From Candidatus Binatia bacterium (lineage in GTDB: Bacteria; Desulfobacterota_B; Binatia; UBA9968; JAJDTQ01): DNA of 15,074 nucleotides. The position numbers and the translations under genes are program-made. Shown in pieces: positions 7,844 through 14,492 of this stretch. The stretch covers positions 1 to 15,074 of the forward strand of contig JAJDTQ010000182.1 of assembly GCA_022827045.1 (NCBI GenBank), read 5' to 3'. Below the pieces are notes generated by a model. The model was given only the letters and a program-made list of their open reading frames with translations, had not been told where the DNA came from and did no database searches. Each line of letters begins with the position of its first letter. Positions within the stretch are counted from its first letter, which is position 1.

Positions 7844-8431
7844 ATGCGGTCCAAACGGTTACTGCTCTTGCTCGTCATGGCCGCGGGGGCGATCTTCGTC
7901 GCTGTCGAGGTGGCGCGGCACATGCGGGAGCAAGCGCTCCACGACCCCCGGGAGCTGTTGGAGTTCACCCCCGGGGTGCCCTTGCAGGTGAAGAATTTTC
8001 ACCGCAGCATGATCCGGGACGGGCGCAAGGCGTGGGAGATCAAGGGGGCCGAGGCCACTTACTTCAAGGCCGAGGAACGGGCCGCCGTCAGCCGTCCCCG
8101 ATTGGTCTTCTACCGGAACAACGGCGGTACGCTGGAGGCCAGGGGCCGGGAAGGGAACGTTTTTCTGCCGGACGGGCAGTTGCAACGGGCGGTTCTCGAC
8201 GGTGCGGTGGACGTGGTCTACCGGGAGGCGAGATTTCGGACCGACAAGCTCATCTACCTCCACGCCGATGACCGCATCGTCTGCCCGGGCAGGGTTTGGG
8301 CCGTGGTGGACGGGGTCGAGTTCGAGGGCGAGAACATGACCTACTCGCTCGCGAACGACACGATCGAGCTCCAGCGCGCCGTCAGAACCACCCTCCACGG
8401 CGGACGGCGGAACGCGGCCACGGGCCTGTAA
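7844..8431 (+). CDS. lptC: LPS export protein LptC (inner-membrane bitopic subunit)
   Basis: Receives lipopolysaccharide from the LptB2FG transporter and hands it to LptA across the periplasm. It has 195 residues (E. coli 191). A single membrane anchor, LLLLLVMAAGAIFVAV (about residues 6-21), is followed by a periplasmic beta-jellyroll (LptC/OstA-like) domain rich in alternating strands. Recognisable pieces are WEIKGAEATYFK and VWAVVDGVEFEGENMTY. An in-frame TAG at 7829 leaves ATG 7844 as the only start upstream of the anchor. No clear ribosome-binding site precedes it, probably because a REP-like repeat lies immediately upstream. Sequence conservation of LptC is low; the call rests on topology, size and position between kdsC and lptA. 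Confidence 0.88.
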   Translation: MRSKRLLLLLVMAAGAIFVAVEVARHMREQALHDPRELLEFTPGVPLQVKNFHRSMIRDGRKAWEIKGAEATYFKAEERAAVSRPRLVFYRNNGGTLEARGREGNVFLPDGQLQRAVLDGAVDVVYREARFRTDKLIYLHADDRIVCPGRVWAVVDGVEFEGENMTYSLANDTIELQRAVRTTLHGGRRNAATGL

Positions 8432-8484
8432 CAAACGAAACGGAAAGCAGGATGCGCACGACTCGCGGTTCCCGGAAGGACGTT

Positions 8485-9039
8485 ATGAATCGGTGGAGCG
8501 GGTTTCGAACCGGCGTGGCGGGGCTGAAGCCCTTGCTCGCGGCGGTCCTGCTCCTGCCGGTGGTCGGCCTGGCGGCGTGGGCGGCGGAGGGCGGTCCTCG
8601 GAGCGGGGAGCCGGGCACGCGCGGCCTGTTCGCGGACACCGACACCCCCATCGTCATCACCGCGGATTCCATGGAGCTTCAGCGCAAGACCAATACGATC
8701 ATCTACAAGGGCAACGTCCTCGTGGTCCGGGACGACGTCAAGATCACCAGCGACGTGCTGTCCGCGCGCTATGACGCCAAGGACGGAGGGCTGAGGAGCG
8801 TTGTCGCCGAAGGGACCGTGCGGGTGCGCGATGGAGGACGCGAGATGACCGGTGACAAGGCCGTTTTCGACGGCCCGGAGGAAACCATCACCGTGTCCGG
8901 CAACACCACCGTCCGGGACGGAAACAACAGCATTTCCGGCGATCGCGTCACCATCTACGTGAAAGAGGACCGCATCCTGGTGGAGAACAGCGGCGGACGC
9001 GTCAGGGCGGTGGTTTTCCCGGGCCAGTTGAACCGGTGA
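8485..9039 (+). CDS. lptA: LPS export periplasmic bridge protein LptA (OstA-like)
   Basis: Forms the periplasmic bridge that carries lipopolysaccharide from LptC to LptD. It has 184 residues (E. coli 185). A signal peptide (about 1-32) has a hydrophobic core LLAAVLLLPVVGLAA and likely cleavage near AWA-AEG. The OstA/LptA domain starts at PIVITADSMELQ and contains YKGNVLVVRDDVKITSD, EGTVRVRD and the repeated beta-strand pattern TVSGNTTVRDGNNSISGD. The ATG at 8485 is preferred because GGAAGGA precedes it by 4 bases and gives a compact signal peptide. An upstream ATG at 8452 would add 11 residues. The gene starts 53 bases after lptC. Confidence 0.92.
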   Translation: MNRWSGFRTGVAGLKPLLAAVLLLPVVGLAAWAAEGGPRSGEPGTRGLFADTDTPIVITADSMELQRKTNTIIYKGNVLVVRDDVKITSDVLSARYDAKDGGLRSVVAEGTVRVRDGGREMTGDKAVFDGPEETITVSGNTTVRDGNNSISGDRVTIYVKEDRILVENSGGRVRAVVFPGQLNR

Positions 9040-9110
9040 GCCATGATCCAGGAGTCTTTCCGAGTCATGGAACCGTAACAAGAGGGGCGGAGGTGTCCAC
9101 GCCCTCCGAC

Positions 9111-9145
9111 CCCCTCTCCCTCCGGGAGAGGGTTTGGGTGAGGGC
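9111..9145 (+). repeat. REP-like palindromic repeat, copy 5 (TCC loop)
   Basis: CCCTCTCCC (9112-9120), loop TCC, GGGAGAGGG (9124-9132), then TTTGGGTGAGGGC. It lies in the 127-bp lptA-lptB gap and ends 21 bp before the lptB ATG. It belongs to the same sub-type as copy 1, lacking the GGCCGAAGGCC mini-hairpin. Confidence 0.85.
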
Positions 9146-9166
9146 AGCCTTGGGGGCCCGGGCGCG

Positions 9167-9889
9167 ATGAACATTCTCAACGCGGACGAAATCGTAAAGT
9201 CGTACCGGGGCCGGCGGGTCGTCGATCAGGTCACGCTCGAGGTTTCGAGCGGCGAGGTGGTGGGCCTCCTGGGACCCAACGGAGCGGGGAAGACGACCCT
9301 GTTCCACATCGTCATCGGGCTGGTCCGCGCCGACGGAGGAAGGGTCACCCTGGACGGGACGGATCTCACGACCGCTCCCATTTACCGGCGGGCGCGGGCG
9401 GGCATCAGCTACCTGCCCCAGGAGTCGTCGGTGTTCCGGGGCTTGACGGTCAGGCAGAACCTGTTGGCCATTCTCGAGACCCTGGGACTCGGCAAGGATG
9501 AGGAAGAGGAAAGGAGCCGGCGGCTGCTCGGCGCGTTCGGTCTGGAACACCTTGCGGATCAGAAGGCCTACACGCTTTCCGGCGGCGAAAGGCGGCGCGT
9601 GGAGATCGCCCGGGCGCTGATTCTTTCGCCCTTCTTCCTGCTCCTGGACGAACCCTTCACCGGTGTCGACCCCATCGCCCTGGCGGACATCAAGGACGTG
9701 ATTCAGCGGCTGACCAAGACCGGGATCGGGGTCCTGATCACGGACCACAACGTCAGGGAAACCCTGGAGATCTGCACTCGCGCCTACATCCTGAACGAGG
9801 GGGTGGTGCTGGCCGAGGGGACGCCGGGCGATATCGCCTCCAGTGAAAGAGCGCGCACGGTGTACCTTGGCGAGGGATTCAGCCTCTAG
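9167..9889 (+). CDS. lptB: LPS export ABC transporter ATP-binding protein LptB
   Basis: Cytoplasmic ATPase of the LptB2FG complex that extracts lipopolysaccharide from the inner membrane. It has 240 residues (E. coli 241). Seen: Walker A GPNGAGKTT (36-44), Q-loop YLPQESSVFRGLTV, ABC signature LSGGERRRVEIARAL, Walker B FFLLLDEPFTGVDP, and H-loop ITDHNVRETL. The C-terminus VYLGEGFSL is typical of the family, so the gene is complete. The start MNILNADEIVKSY matches the usual N-terminus; an earlier in-frame ATG at 9134 lies inside the REP-like repeat and is rejected. The ribosome-binding site is poor. lptF and lptG are not in the window. The TAG stop is the first three bases inside the CTAG end of the palindromic element. 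Confidence 0.97.
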   Translation: MNILNADEIVKSYRGRRVVDQVTLEVSSGEVVGLLGPNGAGKTTLFHIVIGLVRADGGRVTLDGTDLTTAPIYRRARAGISYLPQESSVFRGLTVRQNLLAILETLGLGKDEEEERSRRLLGAFGLEHLADQKAYTLSGGERRRVEIARALILSPFFLLLDEPFTGVDPIALADIKDVIQRLTKTGIGVLITDHNVRETLEICTRAYILNEGVVLAEGTPGDIASSERARTVYLGEGFSL

Positions 9890-10050
9890 TGTCCTGTCCG
9901 GCCAATTCGCATGATAAGATGCGGAGGATTTTTCGTCGTCGGCAAGGCGCGATGACGAGCAGTGGCGTGCACCACGCGAGGAAGAGCAACGCCGCCGACG
10001 GCGAAAAAGACCCGCAGATTATCGTGCGAATTGGCCGGACAGGACACTAG
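9886..10050. mobile_element. 165-bp MITE-like palindromic element between lptB and rpoN
   Basis: The arms 9886-9911 and 10025-10050 are perfect 26-bp inverted repeats beginning CTAGTGTCCTGTCCGGCC. With mismatches and one gap, pairing extends inwards to about 9943 and 9994, and the centre (GTGCAC at 9967-9972) is itself palindromic, so nearly the whole element can fold on itself. Both ends carry CTAG. The target duplication could be TA or CTAG, but because CTAG is palindromic it cannot be told from the inverted repeat. There is no open frame for a transposase, so the element would depend on one elsewhere. Its left end is the lptB stop codon, and its right end lies 4 bp before the rpoN ATG. Confidence 0.8.
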
Positions 10051-10054
10051 TCCG

Positions 10055-11500
10055 ATGGCACTCGAATTCAAGCTCTCCCAGAAACTCCTGCCGCAGCTGG
10101 TGATGACGCCCCAGTTGCAGCAGGCCATCAAGCTCCTTCAACTCTCCCATCTCGACCTGCAACAACGGATCTCCGAGGAGCTGCAGGAGAACCCGGCCCT
10201 CGAGGAAGCAGTGGACGAAGACGACGACGCCGGCACCGTGCGTGAGCCCGAAGCCATCCACGAGATGATGATCACCGACCGGATCGCGGACTGGCAGGAC
10301 TACCTGGACAACCACTCCAACTCGCGTCACGACATGGTGAGCACCGAGGCGGTCCGGGAGGAATCCGATTTCCCCTCCTTCGAGAACACCGTGGTGCGCC
10401 GGGAGACGCTTCAGGAGCACCTGCTGTGGCAGCTCCAAATGGCCGGGCTCGACCAGGCCGGCGAGAGCATCGGCATGTGCATCATCGGCAACCTGGACGA
10501 GCGGGGCTACCTGGAGGCGTCGGTGGAGGAGATCGGCGAGCTGGCCCACGCCGCGCCCGACGCGGTGGAGGAGGTGCTGGCTTGTATCCAGCTCTTCGAT
10601 CCCGTGGGGATCGCCGCCCGGGACCTGCGCGAGTGCCTGCTGGTGCAGCTCCGGAATGCCGGGATGGGGGAGAGCGTCGCCGCGGGCATGGTGGCGAACC
10701 ACCTGCACGAGCTGGAGTACAAGCAGTACGACCGGATAGCGGCGGGCCTGGGCGTCGGCCTCGGAGAGGTGATGGAGGCAGCTCATCTCATCGGCTGCCT
10801 GGAGCCCAAACCGGCACGGGGTTTCGACGACCACGAGGTCCGCACCATCATCCCGGATGTGGTGGTCCAGAAGGTCGCCGGTGAGTATGCCATTTTCCTG
10901 AACGACGACGGCGTCCCGCCATTGCGTGTCAGTCCGCTGGTGCGGCGTCTTGCCGGCGAGCGCGGAGACGAGGTGCGCAAGGCCAGGGAGTACCTGGAGG
11001 CCAAGGTCCGCGCCGCCACGTGGTTGATCAAGAGCATCCACTGGCGTCAACAAACCCTCTACCGCGTCAGCGAGAGCATCTTCCGTTTCCAGCAGGAGTT
11101 CCTCGACCACGGCACCGAGGGCCTGAAGCCGTTGGTGTTGCGCGAGGTCGCGGCGGAGATCGGCATGCATCCCTCCACGGTCAGCCGCGCCACTTCCAAC
11201 AAGTATGCCCACACGCCCCAGGGCGTTTTCGAGTTGAAGTATTTTTTCCAGAGCGGGATCGCCCGCAATGACAGCGCCACCGTGGTATCCTCGGAGTCGG
11301 TCCGGGACAGGATCCGTGGGCTGGTGGAATCCGAGGATCCCGGGGACCCGCTGAGCGACCAGCAGATCGCCGCCGCGTTGCAGAAGCTCGGGATCGACAT
11401 CGCGCGCCGCACGGTGGCAAAGTACCGGGAGCAGCTCGGAATTCTGCCGTCGTCCCGGCGCCGGAGACCGTTCGCGAATTACCGGATCGCCCCGGATTGA
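10055..11500 (+). CDS. rpoN: RNA polymerase sigma-54 factor
   Basis: Directs RNA polymerase to -24/-12 promoters that need enhancer-binding ATPases. It has 481 residues (E. coli 477). Region I, the Gln/Leu-rich activator-contact segment (1-50), reads KLSQKLLPQLVMTPQLQQ and AIKLLQLSHLDLQQ. An acidic region II follows (EEAVDEDDDAG), then the core-binding region, a helix-turn-helix around residue 370 (IGMHPSTVSRATSNKY), and the RpoN box ARRTVAKYRE (450-459) that reads the -24 element. The frame is open further upstream into the palindromic element, but MALEFKLSQKL is the natural start. The only Shine-Dalgarno-like sequence, AGGACA (10041-10046), belongs to the element's right arm. Confidence 0.97.
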   Translation: MALEFKLSQKLLPQLVMTPQLQQAIKLLQLSHLDLQQRISEELQENPALEEAVDEDDDAGTVREPEAIHEMMITDRIADWQDYLDNHSNSRHDMVSTEAVREESDFPSFENTVVRRETLQEHLLWQLQMAGLDQAGESIGMCIIGNLDERGYLEASVEEIGELAHAAPDAVEEVLACIQLFDPVGIAARDLRECLLVQLRNAGMGESVAAGMVANHLHELEYKQYDRIAAGLGVGLGEVMEAAHLIGCLEPKPARGFDDHEVRTIIPDVVVQKVAGEYAIFLNDDGVPPLRVSPLVRRLAGERGDEVRKAREYLEAKVRAATWLIKSIHWRQQTLYRVSESIFRFQQEFLDHGTEGLKPLVLREVAAEIGMHPSTVSRATSNKYAHTPQGVFELKYFFQSGIARNDSATVVSSESVRDRIRGLVESEDPGDPLSDQQIAAALQKLGIDIARRTVAKYREQLGILPSSRRRRPFANYRIAPD

Positions 11501-11514
11501 CGGGCGCGTCGACA

Positions 11515-11521
11515 AAGGGGG
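11515..11521 (+). promoter_or_regulatory. Shine-Dalgarno site that supports the TTG start of ptsN
   Basis: AAGGGGG, 6 bases before the TTG at 11528. No ATG or GTG exists at the right position in this frame, so this site supports the rare TTG start. Confidence 0.65.
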
Positions 11522-11527
11522 TAGGGG

Positions 11528-11989
11528 TTGCGAATCACCGACGTTCTGGATCCTGAGGCGGTCATCCCGAGTCTCGAGGCCCGGGAGAAGTTTGCCGTGC
11601 TCGAAGAGATCGTAACGCGGGTGTCGAGTCATTACGGATTCGAGGACTCGCAACGGTTGCTTGAGGTGGTTCGCGCCCGGGAGAGGATATGCAGCACGGC
11701 CATCGGGGAAGGAGTGGCTATCCCGCACGGCAAGCTTCCCGGCCTGAAACGGGTATTCATCGCTTTCGCCCGTAGCCGCGAAGGCGTCGACTTCGACGCC
11801 CAGGACGGCACCCCCACGCATCTCTTCTTTTTGCTGGTGGCCCCGGAAGGCTCGACCTCCGAGCATCTGAGCGCATTGGCGCGGGTGTCCCGCCTGGTGA
11901 AGGACCCCGCGCTTCGGGAGCGTCTGATGAAGGTCCAGACTCCCGAGGAGGTGGTGAGCCTCATCGAGCAGAAGGAAAGGGACCTCTGA
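11528..11989 (+). CDS. ptsN: PTS EIIA domain protein, nitrogen-PTS type (PtsN-like)
   Basis: Phosphoacceptor of a regulatory phosphotransferase system that acts through protein contacts rather than sugar import. It has 153 residues from a TTG start (E. coli PtsN 163), a single mannitol/fructose-type EIIA domain. Seen: the opening MRITDVLDPEAVIPSL and the phospho-site GVAIPHGK with His67, then FFLLVAPEGSTSEHLSALARVSRLV, a family signature. It lies 27 bases after rpoN and 44 before rapZ. The usual neighbour hpf (ribosome hibernation factor), which sits between rpoN and ptsN in many genomes, is absent. No EIIB or EIIC partner is visible, which fits a regulatory role. Confidence 0.92.
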   Translation: MRITDVLDPEAVIPSLEAREKFAVLEEIVTRVSSHYGFEDSQRLLEVVRARERICSTAIGEGVAIPHGKLPGLKRVFIAFARSREGVDFDAQDGTPTHLFFLLVAPEGSTSEHLSALARVSRLVKDPALRERLMKVQTPEEVVSLIEQKERDL

Positions 11990-12033
11990 CCTTCACGCCT
12001 ACCGGTGGGTCATGATGAGTCCCTGCGAAGCAC

Positions 12034-12900
12034 ATGGCCAGCCTGCTTGACATCGTCGTCATCACCGGCATGTCGGGTTCCGGAAAGAACGCCGCCATGC
12101 GGGTCCTCGAGGACAACAGCTTCTTCTGCATCGACAACCTGCCGGTGCTGCTGATCCCGAGGTTCATCGATCTCTGCCAGGGCTACCGGGAAGGCATCCG
12201 GCGGGTCGCTTTCGGAATCGATCTCCGCGGCGCGCAGTTCATCGAGGGCTGGGACGAAGTGCTGGCGGAGACCCGCCGCGCCGGCCACCACGTGGAGGTG
12301 GTCTTTCTGGACGCCAGCGACGAGCTTCTGCTGCGCCGGTTCAACGAATCGCGGCGGCCGCATCCGCTCCAGGGCGGCGGTCCGGTCCAGGAGGGCATCG
12401 CCCATGAACGGACGGCGCTCACGGGGATGCGCGATTCCGCGGACCGGGTCATCGACACCACCCACTTGAACGTCCACGACCTCAGGAAGGTCATCGAGGA
12501 TTCCTGCGTCCAGGCGCTCGGCAAGCGGCAGATGTCGATCTTCCTCATGTCGTTCGGGTACCGGTACGGAATTCCCGCGGAAGCCGACATGGTCATGGAC
12601 GTGCGGTTCCTTCCCAATCCATTTTTTGTTAGTGGGTTGGAGTCCAAGAGTGGATTGGCGCCGGAAGTGCGGGATTTCGTGCTCAGCCGCGCGGAGACGC
12701 AGGCGTTCGTGGAGCGCATGAACGCGTTGCTCGACTTCACGCTGCCCAACTACGAACGCGAAGGCAAGAGCAACCTGACCCTGGCTTTCGGCTGTACCGG
12801 CGGCAAGCACAGGTCGGTGGTGCTGGCCGCCGAAATCGCGCGGCGGCTCGAGGGGACACCGTGGCGCATTCAGTTGAGGCACCGGGACATTGACAGATGA
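12034..12900 (+). CDS. rapZ: RNase adapter / nucleotide-binding protein RapZ (YvcJ family)
   Basis: P-loop protein. In E. coli it guides RNase E to the small RNA GlmZ and so controls amino-sugar synthesis for the cell envelope. It has 288 residues (E. coli 284). Seen: Walker A GMSGSGKN (12-19), FFCIDNLPVLLIPRF, FNESRRPHPL (variant of TRRPHPL), and the C-terminal domain with FGYRYGIPAEADMVMDVRFLPNP and FGCTGGKHRSVVLA. The ATG has only a weak ribosome-binding site; no better start exists in frame. Between ptsN and the HPr gene, it links the phosphotransferase system to envelope precursor supply. Whether it binds RNA in this organism is not known. Confidence 0.95.
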   Translation: MASLLDIVVITGMSGSGKNAAMRVLEDNSFFCIDNLPVLLIPRFIDLCQGYREGIRRVAFGIDLRGAQFIEGWDEVLAETRRAGHHVEVVFLDASDELLLRRFNESRRPHPLQGGGPVQEGIAHERTALTGMRDSADRVIDTTHLNVHDLRKVIEDSCVQALGKRQMSIFLMSFGYRYGIPAEADMVMDVRFLPNPFFVSGLESKSGLAPEVRDFVLSRAETQAFVERMNALLDFTLPNYEREGKSNLTLAFGCTGGKHRSVVLAAEIARRLEGTPWRIQLRHRDIDR

Positions 12901-12903
12901 TCG

Positions 12904-13179
12904 ATGCACCGCGTTAGGAAGAGACTCGAGATAAAGAACCGCCTCGGGATGCACGCCCGCGCCTCCGCGTTGCTGGTCCAGACCGTGAACCAGTTCTCCT
13001 CGGAGGTGAAGATCTCCAAGGACGACAATGTCGTCAATGCGCGCAGCATCATGGGCGTCCTGACGCTCGGCGCCGCCAAGGGCAGCAAGATCCGCGTCGA
13101 GACCAAGGGGGAGGACGCCCAGGAGGCGATGCTCGCCATCGAAGAGCTCATCGAGGACAAGTTTCGCGAGAGCGACTAG
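12904..13179 (+). CDS. HPr-family phosphocarrier protein (NPr/HPr)
   Basis: Transfers phosphate from EI to the EIIA protein. It has 91 residues. The phospho-site [13 protein letters not shown] contains His17 (His15 in the standard numbering). The second site [16 protein letters not shown] contains Ser48, which matches the Ser46 phosphorylated by HPr kinase, so the site needed for that regulation is retained. The ATG lies 3 bases after the rapZ stop, so translation is probably coupled. The partners EI (ptsP/ptsI) and HPr kinase are not in the window. The location beside ptsN favours a nitrogen-PTS NPr-type role, but sequence alone does not separate NPr from HPr. Confidence 0.93.
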   Translation: MHRVRKRLEIKNRLGMHARASALLVQTVNQFSSEVKISKDDNVVNARSIMGVLTLGAAKGSKIRVETKGEDAQEAMLAIEELIEDKFRESD

Positions 13180-13234
13180 CGGCCTCGATTTGCATGTTAC
13201 GGGCCACCTAGAAAGGATCGAACAGGAAACATCC

Positions 13235-14410
13235 ATGACGAACAAGGACTTTGTTTTCACTTCGGAGTCGGTGTCGGAGGGGCATCCCGACAAGATGTGC
13301 GACCAGGTATCGGACGCGGTGCTCGACGCTCATATCTCGCAGGACCCCAACAGCCGGGTGGCGTGCGAGACCCTGGTCAAGAACGACTTGATCGTCATCG
13401 CGGGGGAGATCACCAGCAAGGGCAAGGTGGACTACGAGAGCGTCGCGCGCCGGGTGGCGCTCGACATCGGCTACGACGATCCCGCCAAGGGATTCGACGG
13501 CAAGACGTGCGAGGTGCTCGTGCGACTGGTGAGCCAGTCGCCCAACATCTCCCAGGGGGTCACCGAGGGCGAGGGCTTGTTCAAGGAGCAGGGCGCGGGC
13601 GACCAGGGGATGATGTTCGGCTATGCCTGCGACGAGACCGAGGAGCTGATGCCGCTGCCGATCCATCTCGCCCACGAGCTGGTGGAGTACCTGGCCAAGA
13701 TCCGGAAGTCGGGCGAGGCGCCCTTTCTGCGGCCGGATTCCAAGTCCCAGGTCAGTGTCGAGTACCGGGACGGCCGGCCGCATCGGGTCACCAACGTGGT
13801 GGTGTCCACCCAGCACACCCCGGAGGTGCCCTACGACAAGCTGCGGGAGACCATCATCGACAACGTCGTCCGGGCGGTGGTGCCGGGCCAGTATCTCGAC
13901 AGCGACACCGAGTTCCTGGTCAATCCCACCGGCAGCTTCGAGATCGGCGGCCCCCAGGCCGACGCCGGCCTCACCGGGCGCAAGATCATCGTCGACACCT
14001 ACGGCGGCATGGGACGCCACGGGGGCGGCGCGTTCTCGGGCAAGGACCCATCCAAGGTCGACCGCAGCGCGGCCTACGTGGCCCGCTACGTGGCCAAGAA
14101 CGTCGTCGCGGCCAAGCTGGCGCGGCGCTGCGAGATCCAGCTCGCCTACGTCATCGGCGTGGCCGAGCCGGTGTCCATCGCGGTCGATACCTTCGGCACC
14201 GGCGTGGTGCCGGATCCGGAGATCGTGAAGCTCGTGCGCGAGCACTTCGAGCTGACCCCCAAGGGGATCATCGACGCCCTGACCCTGCGGGCGCCCATCT
14301 ACCAGAAATCCGCCGCCTACGGCCATTTCGGCCGCAAGCCGGAGGGCCCGTACTTCACCTGGGAGAAGACCGACCGGGCGGACGGCCTGAGCGGCGCCAT
14401 CAAGGGCTAG
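13235..14410 (+). CDS. metK: S-adenosylmethionine synthetase
   Basis: Makes S-adenosylmethionine from methionine and ATP, releasing phosphate and pyrophosphate. It has 391 residues (E. coli 384). Seen: [16 protein letters not shown] (9-24) with the ATP/metal-binding [41 protein letters not shown], and the phosphate-binding [36 protein letters not shown] at 13235 is the natural start, supported by AGGAAA. The frame stays open to an ATG at 13190 that gives an unlikely extension. The 55-base gap after the HPr gene shows no convincing SAM riboswitch or terminator. It is followed by ahcY, so the methyl cycle enzymes are adjacent. Confidence 0.97.
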   Translation: MTNKDFVFTSESVSEGHPDKMCDQVSDAVLDAHISQDPNSRVACETLVKNDLIVIAGEITSKGKVDYESVARRVALDIGYDDPAKGFDGKTCEVLVRLVSQSPNISQGVTEGEGLFKEQGAGDQGMMFGYACDETEELMPLPIHLAHELVEYLAKIRKSGEAPFLRPDSKSQVSVEYRDGRPHRVTNVVVSTQHTPEVPYDKLRETIIDNVVRAVVPGQYLDSDTEFLVNPTGSFEIGGPQADAGLTGRKIIVDTYGGMGRHGGGAFSGKDPSKVDRSAAYVARYVAKNVVAAKLARRCEIQLAYVIGVAEPVSIAVDTFGTGVVPDPEIVKLVREHFELTPKGIIDALTLRAPIYQKSAAYGHFGRKPEGPYFTWEKTDRADGLSGAIKG

Positions 14411-14433
14411 ACTTCAACCTGGACTCTTAACCC

Positions 14434-14484
14434 GTCCGGGGGCGACGGTGCACCGAAGCGGTGCAGCCGTGCCGCCGGAGACGG
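14434..14484 (+). promoter_or_regulatory. Structured leader upstream of ahcY
   Basis: An 11-bp stem with one bulged G, ACGGTGCACCG-AAG-CGGTGCA(G)CCGT (14445-14470), is enclosed by an outer stem of GTCCGG with CCGGAGAC (one bulged A). It lies just before the ahcY ribosome-binding site. There is no T-run, so it is not a normal intrinsic terminator. From memory it does not carry the conserved core of the known SAH riboswitch. It could modulate or insulate ahcY, or be incidental in GC-rich DNA. Confidence 0.4.
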
Positions 14485-14492
14485 AGAGGAAC

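Noticed and set aside
9040..9104. Short open frame MIQESFRVMEP just after lptA
   Set aside because: Eleven codons, no homology that I recognise, and directly before a REP-like repeat.
10019..11866. 615-codon minus-strand open frame opposite rpoN and ptsN
   Set aside because: Covers two clear plus-strand genes and the palindrome. No motif, and the product is a typical antisense composition artefact.
13180..13234. Possible SAM riboswitch or separate promoter upstream of metK
   Set aside because: Only 55 bp, with no kink-turn or SAM-box pattern. TTGCAT and TAGAAA are too close together (13 bp) to form a promoter.
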